Source of the DNA: Colwellia polaris
GTDB taxonomy: Bacteria > Pseudomonadota > Gammaproteobacteria > Enterobacterales > Alteromonadaceae
Direction: 5' to 3'
Assembly (NCBI RefSeq): GCF_002104515.1
Contig: NZ_NBOE01000002.1
Coordinates: 1 to 64,000 of the forward strand
DNA: 64,000 nucleotides
Positions 1 through 7,020 of the stretch are shown here, one piece after another. How positions within the stretch are numbered: position 1 is the stretch's first letter; each line of letters begins with the position of its first letter. The notes beneath the pieces were generated by a model. The model did not search any database, was not told the origin of the DNA, and saw nothing but the letters and a program-made list of their open reading frames with translations. The translations under genes were made by a program, and so were the position numbers.

Positions 1-2
1 TT

Positions 3-542
3 GCCAGGCAAGCCAATAAAGAAGATAAGTGTACTGGCCACTTCTGGGAAGGACGCTTTAAATCTCAAGCCCTGCTTGATGACGCTGCATTACTGTCTTG
101 TATGGCTTATGTAGATTTAAATCCTGTTCGTGCCGGTATTGCCCCAACGCCTGAGCAGTCAAGCTTTACCAGTATTCAACTGCGTATCAAGGCAGCGATT
201 AAAGGAGAGCAACCTAAAGCCTTATTACCTTTCACTGACAATGAACATCAAGACAAAACTGCAGGCATTTCTTTTAGCTTAAAAGATTACTTAACACTTG
301 TTGATGAAACTGGGCGCGTGATGAGAGAAGATAAACGCGGCGCTATCAATGCTAAAACGGCTGAAATACTATCAAGACTCCACATCAGCGATGAGAGCTG
401 GTTAAAACTCACCACCAACTTTGAAGGTATGTTCACTGGCGCGGTAGGTACTGCAGAGCATTTGTGTGAATTTACAGAGCAGGTTGGTTTAAAGCGAGCT
501 CATGGTATCGCCAACGCTCAGGCTTGTTTGAATAGCGCTTAG
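3..542 (+). CDS. IS200-like / REP-associated (RAYT) transposase, 5' end outside window
   Basis: The open frame is already running at the window edge and reads GHFWEGRFKSQ, then a stretch ending YVDLNPVRAG, then about 130 further residues to a TAG stop. The HFWEGRFKSQ...YVDLNPVRA pairing is the hallmark of the C-terminal half of Y1-type transposases of the RAYT branch, which nick single-stranded DNA at REP-like hairpins. The catalytic His-hydrophobic-His motif and probably the tyrosine lie upstream and cannot be checked. An ATG at 102 is internal to the domain and is unlikely to be the start. The long C-terminal extension is typical of the larger marine members. An inverted repeat and a family of dispersed repeats lie directly downstream, as expected for a RAYT and its substrates. 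Whether the gene is intact is not visible. Confidence 0.8.
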   Translation, partial: ARQANKEDKCTGHFWEGRFKSQALLDDAALLSCMAYVDLNPVRAGIAPTPEQSSFTSIQLRIKAAIKGEQPKALLPFTDNEHQDKTAGISFSLKDYLTLVDETGRVMREDKRGAINAKTAEILSRLHISDESWLKLTTNFEGMFTGAVGTAEHLCEFTEQVGLKRAHGIANAQACLNSA

Positions 543-574
543 CCAACTAACTCAGTTCAATAACAAAAAATATG

Positions 575-630
575 GTTTTCTGAGGATGACATTAAAAGCT
601 TGCCTGAAATTCAGCAAATGCTCAGAAAAC
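575..630. repeat. Inverted repeat downstream of the transposase
   Basis: GTTTTCTGAG at 575-584 is repeated as its exact complement CTCAGAAAAC at 621-630, with 36 bases between. It begins 32 bases after the transposase stop. The right arm is also the left edge of the dispersed L repeat (the same CTCAGAAAAC-type arm recurs near 41209). It may be a RAYT substrate hairpin or a transcription terminator. There is no clear T-run, so the first is somewhat more likely. Confidence 0.5.
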
Positions 631-753
631 TCTGCAAATAGGCAACATATCCCTCAGTTACATACTGAATAGTCCTACTAAAGAAAAAGTAATCTTCCCT
701 TTCTTTGTTTGGTTTTTCTACAAAGATATTATGGGTGGCTTGATAAATAGCTG
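619..753 (+). repeat. Dispersed repeat L, copy 1a
   Basis: About 130 bp running from TGCTCAGAAAACTCTGCAAA to GGGTGGCTTGATAAATAGCTG. It matches the sequence at 41208-41336 along nearly its whole length with scattered substitutions, and its right 100 bp are repeated again at 787-886. No open frame of note is seen in it. It sits on the 3' side of the minus-strand KAP NTPase gene. The 41-kb copy sits in the same relation to the alpha/beta hydrolase gene. Confidence 0.85.
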
Positions 754-786
754 CAAAGATATTATGGGTGGCTTGATAAATAGCTG
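721..786 (+). repeat. 33-bp perfect tandem duplication inside the L repeat block
   Basis: The 33 bases from 721 (CAAAGATATTATGGGTGG and onward to AGCTG) are repeated exactly at 754-786. They form the end of L copy 1a and join it to L copy 1b, which again ends in most of the same sequence. The block looks like the product of slippage or unequal recombination between L copies. Confidence 0.9.
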
Positions 787-886
787 CCTCAGTTACATAC
801 TGAATAGTCCTATTAAAGCAAAAGTAATCTTCCCTTTCTCTGTTTGGTTTTTCTACAAAGATATTATGGGTGGCTTGATAAATAGC
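787..886 (+). repeat. Dispersed repeat L, copy 1b
   Basis: About 100 bp starting CCTCAGTTACATACTG. It is nearly identical to 652-753 with a few substitutions, and it lacks the leftmost ~30 bp of copy 1a. It is followed by a short TTGATAAATAG duplication at 878-897. No coding potential is seen between here and the NTPase stop apart from the hairpin at 968-1022. Confidence 0.85.
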
Positions 887-967
887 TTGATAAATAGTTT
901 AGGCAACTGATCGCAACCCCTTCAGAAAATCAATCGCTATTGACTATATAAAGCAGACTCCGGGCTT

Positions 968-1022
968 GTCCAACACCCGAATAAGGTGTCGGCTGCGCGA
1001 CACCTATTCTTATTTGTTAACT
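968..1022 (-). other. Hairpin resembling an integron attC site at the 3' end of the KAP NTPase gene
   Basis: On the minus strand the gene's TAA stop overlaps AGTTAAC. A strong hairpin follows (GAATAGGTGTCG paired with CGACACCTTATTC, 6-base loop, one extra unpaired T), then an unpaired GGGT and GTTGGAC. GTTGGAC fits the attC right-core consensus GTTRRRY exactly. AGTTAAC fits the left-core RYYYAAC with one mismatch. Stem, extrahelical base, central spacer, and a position and orientation just after the stop codon are all attC traits. A rho-independent terminator is the alternative, but no T-run follows. No integrase gene is visible, so the call is tentative. Confidence 0.4.
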
Positions 1023-2825
1023 AGCACTTTGCTCTTTCTTAGAATTCTGTTTTTCCATTCTAGAATATGCTTCAAATAAGCTGTCATAAAGTTCAGCTAA
1101 ACTAGCAACTTTTAGTCCTACACCAAGTTCTTTTCGTAAATCATCAACCACTGTTGATAGGGACTTTAAAGCTTCTAATTCTGGTTCAAAGAAATCTCCG
1201 ATATTACTAAATTTATACCTCTGCTTAATAAACCTAACAAACTGAAACACATCTTCATTAGACCAATTTCGTAAAGCCACTTCTATAACATCTACGCTTA
1301 TGTTTTGAAAAATCGGAGTGTGCATTTTATTTTGATAAACATCATCTTGAACATTAGCCCATGACACTTTAAAGTCTTGAGAGAATTGCGAATTTTTATT
1401 ATCTTTTTTTAGAATATCCAGTTCTTCTTTCTTCAAGTAGAATTTTTTACTTACCTCATTGTCATAAAAGTTAATTCGATACCTATATTCAAATTCATCC
1501 TCTTCTGCTGGCGCTTGAAACCTATCGACATCAACACTATCACATAAATCTAACAAGCTAGGTTTTGTATGTTTTTTAGGAGCAATAACTTTTTTATCCA
1601 GCATATAAATATATGTATCACAAATACTGAACCATTCGTAAACCTCTACATCCGTCTCTTGAGCTATAAACGCTTCTAGTAATAACACACCATCTTGGAA
1701 TTCTTCTTCGGATAATTGATTTTGAACCCAAGGTGATTTCATGGCATCAAGAAGAGTCTGTTTTATTGGTAAATTTAATTCCGATTTTAGATTAGTGAAC
1801 TCGTAAAGCCCATCACAGCAGTAGCAAATTAACTTTTCATTCGCACCATAGAAACTTCCATCGAATATTGCATCCAATTTTTCATAGTCACTATTGTTTT
1901 CTTTTTCATTGTCTTTATCCATTCGACGGAAAACTCTTGAACCAATAGCATCAATGATTTTTTCTTTAGAAAAAGCATGCTCGAACTTTGCACAGCATAT
2001 TCTTATTATATCTCCTAAGATTCTTGATAGTGCTAGATCAAGGACGACATTTTCTATTTGAGATATTTCTTTTTTAATACGAGTAAACTTTGACAAGGCT
2101 CTTTTTAAAACTCTAATGTTTTTCGAGTTTATAGCCGTAATATTTAGAAGAAGTTCGTTAGCTAACTTATCATCAATAGTTTCGTATTCTTCTTTAAGGA
2201 TTGAAGTAACTTCTTCATGCGTAAAGCTAAATTTATATTTATCGGCAAATACTTTCTCAATATCATTTTTACAATTAAGCTTGTCTTCGTTTGCCACTAC
2301 AATAACTTTTATATTTTTCGACTCAGCTAAACTTAAGCACTCACCTAAAATTTTTTGAATTAGTTTTTCTTCAACAACACGTTCTAAATCATCTAAGATC
2401 AATACACAATCATCAAGCTCGCCATAGAGTTTATATTTGTAGGCTCCAGCAGCTCCGCTTAGCACAGCACCGACACCTCTTTCTCCTAAATTATTTGCAG
2501 CACCATCAATGGCTTTAGAGAAGTATTTGGCTAGTACGGACGCTTCTTCTTTGTCAGTTAGTGACAAAGAGATAATCTTATCTCTAAAATCATCAATGCT
2601 AGAAATTCCATAAAGGGAAAAAAAGTAAACCTTTTGACTGAATTTTTCTTCAACCTTTTCTCTCAAGTTATTATTTATAAAATGTGTTTTGCCACTTCCC
2701 CATGCTCCATCGAGCAAAACAATCTGCGGAAATGAAGGGTCTTCTAATAGCTCTATTATTTGATCGACTTGCTTCACAATGACCTCGAAATTTCCCGTGC
2801 TAGTTAACAATTTAATAGGAGGCAA
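1017..2825 (-). CDS. KAP-type P-loop NTPase, solitary cargo gene
   Basis: A 602-residue protein with a Walker A motif GAWGSGKT at residues 40-47 and a Walker B motif VLILDDLERV at 141-150, the spacing and 'DDLER' signature of KAP-family P-loop NTPases. No convincing transmembrane helix is seen, unlike many KAP proteins, so it is probably cytoplasmic. The C-terminal ~350 residues are not recognised. The frame opens with TTG at 2825, four bases after AAGAGG on the minus strand, and this start lies inside the shared R repeat and within a 15-bp palindrome. A start further in (for example GTG near residue 17) is possible. The gene stands alone, bracketed by R upstream and L downstream, and looks like horizontally moved cargo. 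NTPases of this fold are frequent in phage-defence loci, but a defence role here is only inference. Confidence 0.7.
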   Translation of the reverse strand: MPPIKLLTSTGNFEVIVKQVDQIIELLEDPSFPQIVLLDGAWGSGKTHFINNNLREKVEEKFSQKVYFFSLYGISSIDDFRDKIISLSLTDKEEASVLAKYFSKAIDGAANNLGERGVGAVLSGAAGAYKYKLYGELDDCVLILDDLERVVEEKLIQKILGECLSLAESKNIKVIVVANEDKLNCKNDIEKVFADKYKFSFTHEEVTSILKEEYETIDDKLANELLLNITAINSKNIRVLKRALSKFTRIKKEISQIENVVLDLALSRILGDIIRICCAKFEHAFSKEKIIDAIGSRVFRRMDKDNEKENNSDYEKLDAIFDGSFYGANEKLICYCCDGLYEFTNLKSELNLPIKQTLLDAMKSPWVQNQLSEEEFQDGVLLLEAFIAQETDVEVYEWFSICDTYIYMLDKKVIAPKKHTKPSLLDLCDSVDVDRFQAPAEEDEFEYRYRINFYDNEVSKKFYLKKEELDILKKDNKNSQFSQDFKVSWANVQDDVYQNKMHTPIFQNISVDVIEVALRNWSNEDVFQFVRFIKQRYKFSNIGDFFEPELEALKSLSTVVDDLRKELGVGLKVASLAELYDSLFEAYSRMEKQNSKKEQSAS

Positions 2826-3066
2826 CTTGCCTCTTTTACAGCAAAAAAGTTTCCACCTTATTTATTTTATATATTAATAACAAATCTTTGCAGCCAACAC
2901 CACTTATTACCTACAGATAAAAACAAAACTTTCGCTTATAGTCGAAATGAGGCAAGTTGCCTCATTTCCTGACTTGGGTGGAAACAAGTTACAACTGCAT
3001 TTAAATACTCAGTTATTAAACTAAATTAAGAACAAGAAGATGCTGCATCAATGTCCACTTCAGGCT
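2805..3066 (-). repeat. Dispersed repeat R, copy 1 (upstream platform of the KAP gene)
   Basis: About 260 bp that match 42549-42810 at roughly nine positions in ten, beginning TAACAATTTAATAGGAGG on the plus strand. It contains a palindrome at 2819-2833 (GAGGCAACTTGCCTC) and a 25-bp palindrome at 2944-2968 (12-base arms, one central base). There is also an inverted pair GTTTCCACC / GGTGGAAAC. Identity with copy 2 ends exactly where the cargo genes begin. It contains the apparent promoter and Shine-Dalgarno sequence of the downstream minus-strand gene. No protein is encoded in it. Confidence 0.9.
2868..2897 (-). promoter_or_regulatory. Possible promoter within R, reading into the KAP gene
   Basis: On the minus strand TTGGCT (2897-2892) is followed after 18 bases by TATATA (2873-2868), which leaves about 40 bases to the TTG start. 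The same bases are unchanged in R copy 2 upstream of the alpha/beta hydrolase. The region is very AT-rich, so chance is a real possibility. Confidence 0.35.
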
Positions 3067-3384
3067 CACAATTGCCATAAAATAAATGAATGATGACATC
3101 TTTTTTCTAAATGCTTAAATACTTTAGGGTGGCATACTTAAATGTAATTGGCTGGCAAGGCTAGATGGAATTGAGCGGCAATGATGGTCGATATTTTCCA
3201 TAGTAGATTCGAAGGTCGATTTTAGGTACTCATTTACGAACTGCCCTTTGCAGAAAAAGCATATACAAGTATTCGTAAAAGATAATTAACCTATCTCTTT
3301 TTATACTATAGATTGGTCTTTAACTGGGTTCTATTCGTACTGCTAACAATATGCATTTTATCTACAATTAAGACTAGAATTTTT
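3067..3384. other. Non-coding stretch between R copy 1 and the DUF2805-type gene
   Basis: About 320 bp with no convincing open frame, no strong hairpin and no match noticed elsewhere in the window. It presumably carries the promoter of the gene starting at 3385. It may also hold decayed sequence from earlier insertions, but nothing recognisable remains. Confidence 0.5.
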
Positions 3385-3636
3385 ATGACATTATTTATCA
3401 GCGAAGAATCAAGAATTATAGAAATGGCCTGGGAAGATCGCACGCCATTTGAAGCAATAGAACTTGAGTTTAGTTTAAGTGAGCCTGAAGTTATAAAGTT
3501 TATGCGTAGCCGATTAAAACCTAATAGTTTTAAGCTTTGGAGAAAAAGGGTTACAGGTAGAGCAACTAAACATGCCAGTCTTCGCAGTAAAAACGTAACC
3601 CGGGGTTATTGCCCAACGCAATACAAGCAACGCTAA
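3385..3636 (+). CDS. DUF2805 / TIGR03643 family small protein
   Basis: An 83-residue protein of the form ISEESRIIEMAWEDRTPFEAIELEFSLSEPEV...LRRW-type helix...GRATKH. This is the recognisable pattern of the TIGR03643/DUF2805 family, small proteins of unknown function that look like a helix-turn-helix. The ATG at 3385 is chosen because the family begins with a few residues before SEESRIIEMAWEDR. The frame stays open upstream as far as a TTG at 3313, but that extension is hydrophobic and unlike the family. It is a single gene followed immediately by a hairpin terminator. A DNA-binding role is plausible and unproven. Confidence 0.75.
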   Translation: MTLFISEESRIIEMAWEDRTPFEAIELEFSLSEPEVIKFMRSRLKPNSFKLWRKRVTGRATKHASLRSKNVTRGYCPTQYKQR

Positions 3637-3637
3637 A

Positions 3638-3660
3638 AAGTACTCAATACTTGAGTACTT
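3638..3660 (+). terminator. Hairpin terminator after the DUF2805 gene
   Basis: A perfect 10-bp stem, AAGTACTCAA / TTGAGTACTT, with a TAC loop begins one base after the stop codon and is followed by AATTTTC. The stem is short of GC, so it could also act only as an mRNA 3' end stabiliser. Confidence 0.6.
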
Positions 3661-3733
3661 AATTTTCGCTGAACGCTAGAGGCTGTTTTATCTAGTTTAC
3701 TGTTGTTGGATACAAAGAGCCGTACTAATTTGA

Positions 3734-4852
3734 TTATTGAAAGGTCTTTAAATAATACTGACTTCTACCGCTCTCTTTTGCTTCATACAAATATTCATCG
3801 GCTATTTTAACTAAGTTATTACAAGTGCTTTTAGCGGTACTAGCCTTTAAAACAGCGCCAACCGATACTGAAGTTTTCAGCCTCTTTCCGCGATGATTAA
3901 TGTTAAAGTTTGCAACAGATAACACTATATCAAAACAAGTTTGTTCAAGGCTTTCGCTAGTAATGCCATATAAAATAATGGCAAATTCATCTCCGCCTAT
4001 ACGAAAACCTATGTCTTCTGAACGGCGACATTTAGCATCAATAACTTCTGCTATTTTAATTAACACATCGTCACCAACGCTGTGACCAAATGAGTCATTT
4101 ACCGCTTTAAAATTATCAGCATCAATTAAAATTAAACCCAATGTTGCATTATCCCTAGTCGCAATGGCATTTAATCGATCTATTTCTTCTTGAAAAGACC
4201 GTTTATTATGGAGTTTAGTTAAGCCATCTGTAATAGATTCGTTGTATAGCCTATTGATAAGTTGATAATTTTGATAAAGGGTTTTTTGACCTGCAAGATT
4301 GATAGTAAGACAAATACCAGTAACAAAAACGAGGATTATCAGCACAAATATTAAGTCAGGTAATGCTTGGTTTAGATGCAACTTAACAGCCGCAAACGAC
4401 GATAGAATAATAAATGTAGCTGTCATTGCTGGCTTTATTGGGATCACTATTAACAAACAACCAAACATTAATATAAGCACTAACCCTAGCTCTGAAAATG
4501 GAAAGTCATAAATACTAGAAAGGTAAAAAATTAAGGTATGATTTAATCCACTTGCTATATAAACCGTGATTAATATGAGTAAATTTGCACGAATTGAACT
4601 TGGAGGATAAAACCAATATACAATATTTAAATATATTAATGGTAATATGACTAAGAATAGTCGTGTTGTTAAGGTTAGTGAGTAAACTTCGCTAGGAAAT
4701 TTTAATACGTCCATTACCGCAAAAGCTAGGTATAAAAGTAGGGATACCAGTAGCGCCCATCGCCTAATACTTAAGCACTGATCCATTAAAAAATGTAAAA
4801 AGTTATCTGAAGATTTTACATTGTCACTCTCATGTTTTATTTCTGTGTTCAT
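3734..4852 (-). CDS. Membrane-bound diguanylate cyclase (GGDEF)
   Basis: A 372-residue protein whose N-terminal ~200 residues hold about six hydrophobic helices, followed by a GGDEF domain (about residues 205-370). The domain starts with the typical DGLTKLHNKRSF and includes the metal-binding LIDADNFK. The catalytic GGDEF is intact, and RSED five residues before it matches the product-binding I-site RxxD, so an active, feedback-inhibited c-di-GMP synthase is expected. The membrane part is not a recognised sensor such as MASE1 or 7TMR; its ligand is unknown. It is monocistronic, with no EAL domain in or beside it. Confidence 0.9.
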   Translation of the reverse strand: MNTEIKHESDNVKSSDNFLHFLMDQCLSIRRWALLVSLLLYLAFAVMDVLKFPSEVYSLTLTTRLFLVILPLIYLNIVYWFYPPSSIRANLLILITVYIASGLNHTLIFYLSSIYDFPFSELGLVLILMFGCLLIVIPIKPAMTATFIILSSFAAVKLHLNQALPDLIFVLIILVFVTGICLTINLAGQKTLYQNYQLINRLYNESITDGLTKLHNKRSFQEEIDRLNAIATRDNATLGLILIDADNFKAVNDSFGHSVGDDVLIKIAEVIDAKCRRSEDIGFRIGGDEFAIILYGITSESLEQTCFDIVLSVANFNINHRGKRLKTSVSVGAVLKASTAKSTCNNLVKIADEYLYEAKESGRSQYYLKTFQ

Positions 4853-5267
4853 ATAAATACTTTTTAATACTTATGAAAACCGGTGGTTTAATTATTTTTT
4901 TTATTGAAAATTAGCAAAGCTAAAGTAAACCACACGAATGATTACCTGTTCTAGTATAACTGTTTTCACCAGCTTTATTGTATACCTGGGCTTATAGGCT
5001 GATTAATCGTTATTAGCCTATGTTTAAAAGTGGTGACTGGTTAACAAAGATAATACTCACGGTACTTGAATTTAAACAAGAATACTAATTTACCGCTCAT
5101 TTTATAATTTGTTATCGCTATATATTGGCAGCGCTTATTAAACAATATTGGTTAGTGTTGGGTAAAATACGAAATTTCATTGTATGTTTTTATAAACATT
5201 ATTAGTCAACCGCTAAAAAGTGATGCAAACTAGCATGCGACGGTTATTAACTTATTGGATCGATATT
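4853..5267. other. Intergenic region between divergent diguanylate cyclase and small-protein genes
   Basis: About 415 bp, AT-rich, containing the 5' regions of two divergent genes. One short hairpin is visible near 4994-5022 (ATAGGCT ... AGCCTAT). No open frame or match to the dispersed repeats was noticed. Promoters must lie here, but none stands out from the background. Confidence 0.5.
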
Positions 5268-5552
5268 ATGAATTTAGACAAATCAACAAAACGCATTGCC
5301 AAAAAAGTTAAAAATGGCTTTCAGGGCTATCCGCAAATAACATTGGCTTATTTTGGTGTATCAACAGATATAGCAACAAAAGTGGTGGTTAGTTTTCTTT
5401 TAGAAGAAGGGGCTGATGCTCAAGAAGAGAGCTTTTCTAGTAAAAATGATGTTCGTAAAGATGAAACCATTCAAACGACTATCGTAAAAATAATTGAACG
5501 TGCAGAAGCAAAAACAGTTATTGAAATCGCAAACGTTGAGAAAATTAATTAA
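5268..5552 (+). CDS. Small conserved-looking protein of unknown function
   Basis: A 94-residue protein beginning MNLDKSTKRIAKKVKNGF, taken from the ATG at 5268. The frame continues upstream to 5220, but those residues look non-native. It has a basic N-terminus, then a PQITLAYFG strand, an acidic middle and a C-terminal DETIQTTIVKIIERAEAKTV segment that should be helical. It has no signal peptide or membrane segment and is probably cytoplasmic. The balanced composition and clear secondary-structure pattern argue that it is real. I do not recognise the family by name. It stands alone, 165 bp before the porin gene. Confidence 0.6.
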   Translation: MNLDKSTKRIAKKVKNGFQGYPQITLAYFGVSTDIATKVVVSFLLEEGADAQEESFSSKNDVRKDETIQTTIVKIIERAEAKTVIEIANVEKIN

Positions 5553-5716
5553 TACTAGGTTATGAGAATACTCTAGAACACTTGCCTATAGTAAGTATTC
5601 GAATGCGGTTAAGGCTTAATAATTTTTAATGAAATGTGATTTAATTCTCACTTTAGATTGATTCTGGTTGAATTTAGCTCTATATTCGCCGCACTTTTAC
5701 CCTATAACGTCCTTAC

Positions 5717-6847
5717 ATGAATGTATTTAAACAACCATTAGCCATTAGTGCGGTTATAGTGATGGTTATTTCTAATAACAGCTTTTCGAATGATATTTCT
5801 GTTTTAGATAATACCGAAGCACAGCCTGAAATTGTTGCTTGGCAAGAGCCAAGAACAGGGTTTTCTGGTCGTATTCGAATGGCTTATATCTCTATTGACA
5901 GTGAAGTGGATTCTGAAAGTTCAGCTATTGGGACTGAGCTTCATTATGCTAGTGAAAATTGGCAAGGTATAAGTGCTAATGGAAGTTTGTATGCAACTAA
6001 CAAAATTTTTCAAGATGAAGAAGCTAGCTTTTTTGGCTCTGACGGCAACGGCTATGTAGTTTTAGGACAAGCCTATTTAAAAACAAGCTTTGAAAAAACC
6101 GAGGTTAAGCTAGGACGCTTTAGTTTTGACTCTCCTCATGCTGATATGAATGATGTGCGCATAATCCCCAATACGTTTTCTGGTATTTTAATTGATAATA
6201 CCGATATTGACGATACCACACTTTATGCCGCTCATTTAACCAAGTGGATTAGTGTTGATAGCACTAAACCAGAAAACTATACTGATATACTCGGTAGTGA
6301 CAATGTCAATGTTTTAGGGGTTGTATACCAAGGTATAGATAATATTGATTTACAAACTTGGTATTACAACGCCAAAGACTTAGCGGACTTTTTTTATGCT
6401 GATGCTACCTTCAATTTTGATAATTTAACTTTAGGCACTCAGTTAGGTAAACAATCAGACCGTAGCGATGATGATAGTGGGCCAAATGGCAATGTATATG
6501 GCATTATGGCAAGTTACACGTTAAATAACTTTACCTTTAAATCTTCCTATAACCATGTATCAGGTACTGTTATTAATGGTTTTGGCGGCGGCCCTTTTTA
6601 TACCAGCGCTGCGGATCACACAATATCAGATGCGCTGGACCAAAGTGCTTTTGCAATAGGTCTAGACTATGCTGGTTTTAATAACCTGGTTTTAGGGGTT
6701 CTTAATGTTGACTTTGATAAAGGCGCTAACGAATTAGACTTTTTTGTAAGTTATGATTTTGGCAACAAGGTTATATTTGATTTTATTTATCATCACATAC
6801 ATGAAGATGGAAAAATGATTTTAGCCATGTTTAATGTTGGTTTTTAA
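5717..6847 (+). CDS. Outer-membrane porin, OprD-like
   Basis: A 376-residue protein with a hydrophobic signal sequence (cleavage probable after NSFS). A mature chain of alternating beta strands follows and ends in a C-terminal phenylalanine (MFNVGF), the targeting signal for insertion by the BAM complex. Segments such as GFSGRIRMAYISID, VKLGRFSFDSPHADMNDVRIIPNTFSG and NLDLQTWYYNAKD-like strands resemble the OprD/OprP porin superfamily, channels for small organic molecules. Substrate is unknown. It is a single gene with its own start and no transport partner nearby. Confidence 0.75.
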   Translation: MNVFKQPLAISAVIVMVISNNSFSNDISVLDNTEAQPEIVAWQEPRTGFSGRIRMAYISIDSEVDSESSAIGTELHYASENWQGISANGSLYATNKIFQDEEASFFGSDGNGYVVLGQAYLKTSFEKTEVKLGRFSFDSPHADMNDVRIIPNTFSGILIDNTDIDDTTLYAAHLTKWISVDSTKPENYTDILGSDNVNVLGVVYQGIDNIDLQTWYYNAKDLADFFYADATFNFDNLTLGTQLGKQSDRSDDDSGPNGNVYGIMASYTLNNFTFKSSYNHVSGTVINGFGGGPFYTSAADHTISDALDQSAFAIGLDYAGFNNLVLGVLNVDFDKGANELDFFVSYDFGNKVIFDFIYHHIHEDGKMILAMFNVGF

Positions 6848-7020
6848 CTGTTTTATTTGTATTTGCTCGCATAGCTTAGCCATATAGCTTTGCAGTTATT
6901 TCCTGATTAAAACCTAACGCTTATTGAGTAGCTGTTAATTATAGCGCTACTCAATAAATTATAACTATTATGTTATGATCTGGGTTACTCGCCTTACACT
7001 TTATTTCATCATTTATTGCC

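Noticed and set aside
619-897. Repeat block considered as a CRISPR array
   Set aside because: The 33-bp repeats are immediately adjacent without regular spacers, the larger units are ~100-130 bp, and no cas gene is nearby.
2116-2358. Plus-strand open frame inside the KAP gene
   Set aside because: It lies wholly opposite a well-supported protein with P-loop motifs and shows no family features.
1-3066. Complete integron with integrase
   Set aside because: No tyrosine-recombinase gene is present; the only recombination-type protein is the RAYT-like transposase end. Only the attC-like hairpins are reported, with low confidence.
2805-3066. R repeat as a conventional insertion sequence with a decayed transposase
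   Set aside because: No open frame or transposase motif is present in either copy, and the palindromes are not arranged as simple terminal inverted repeats.
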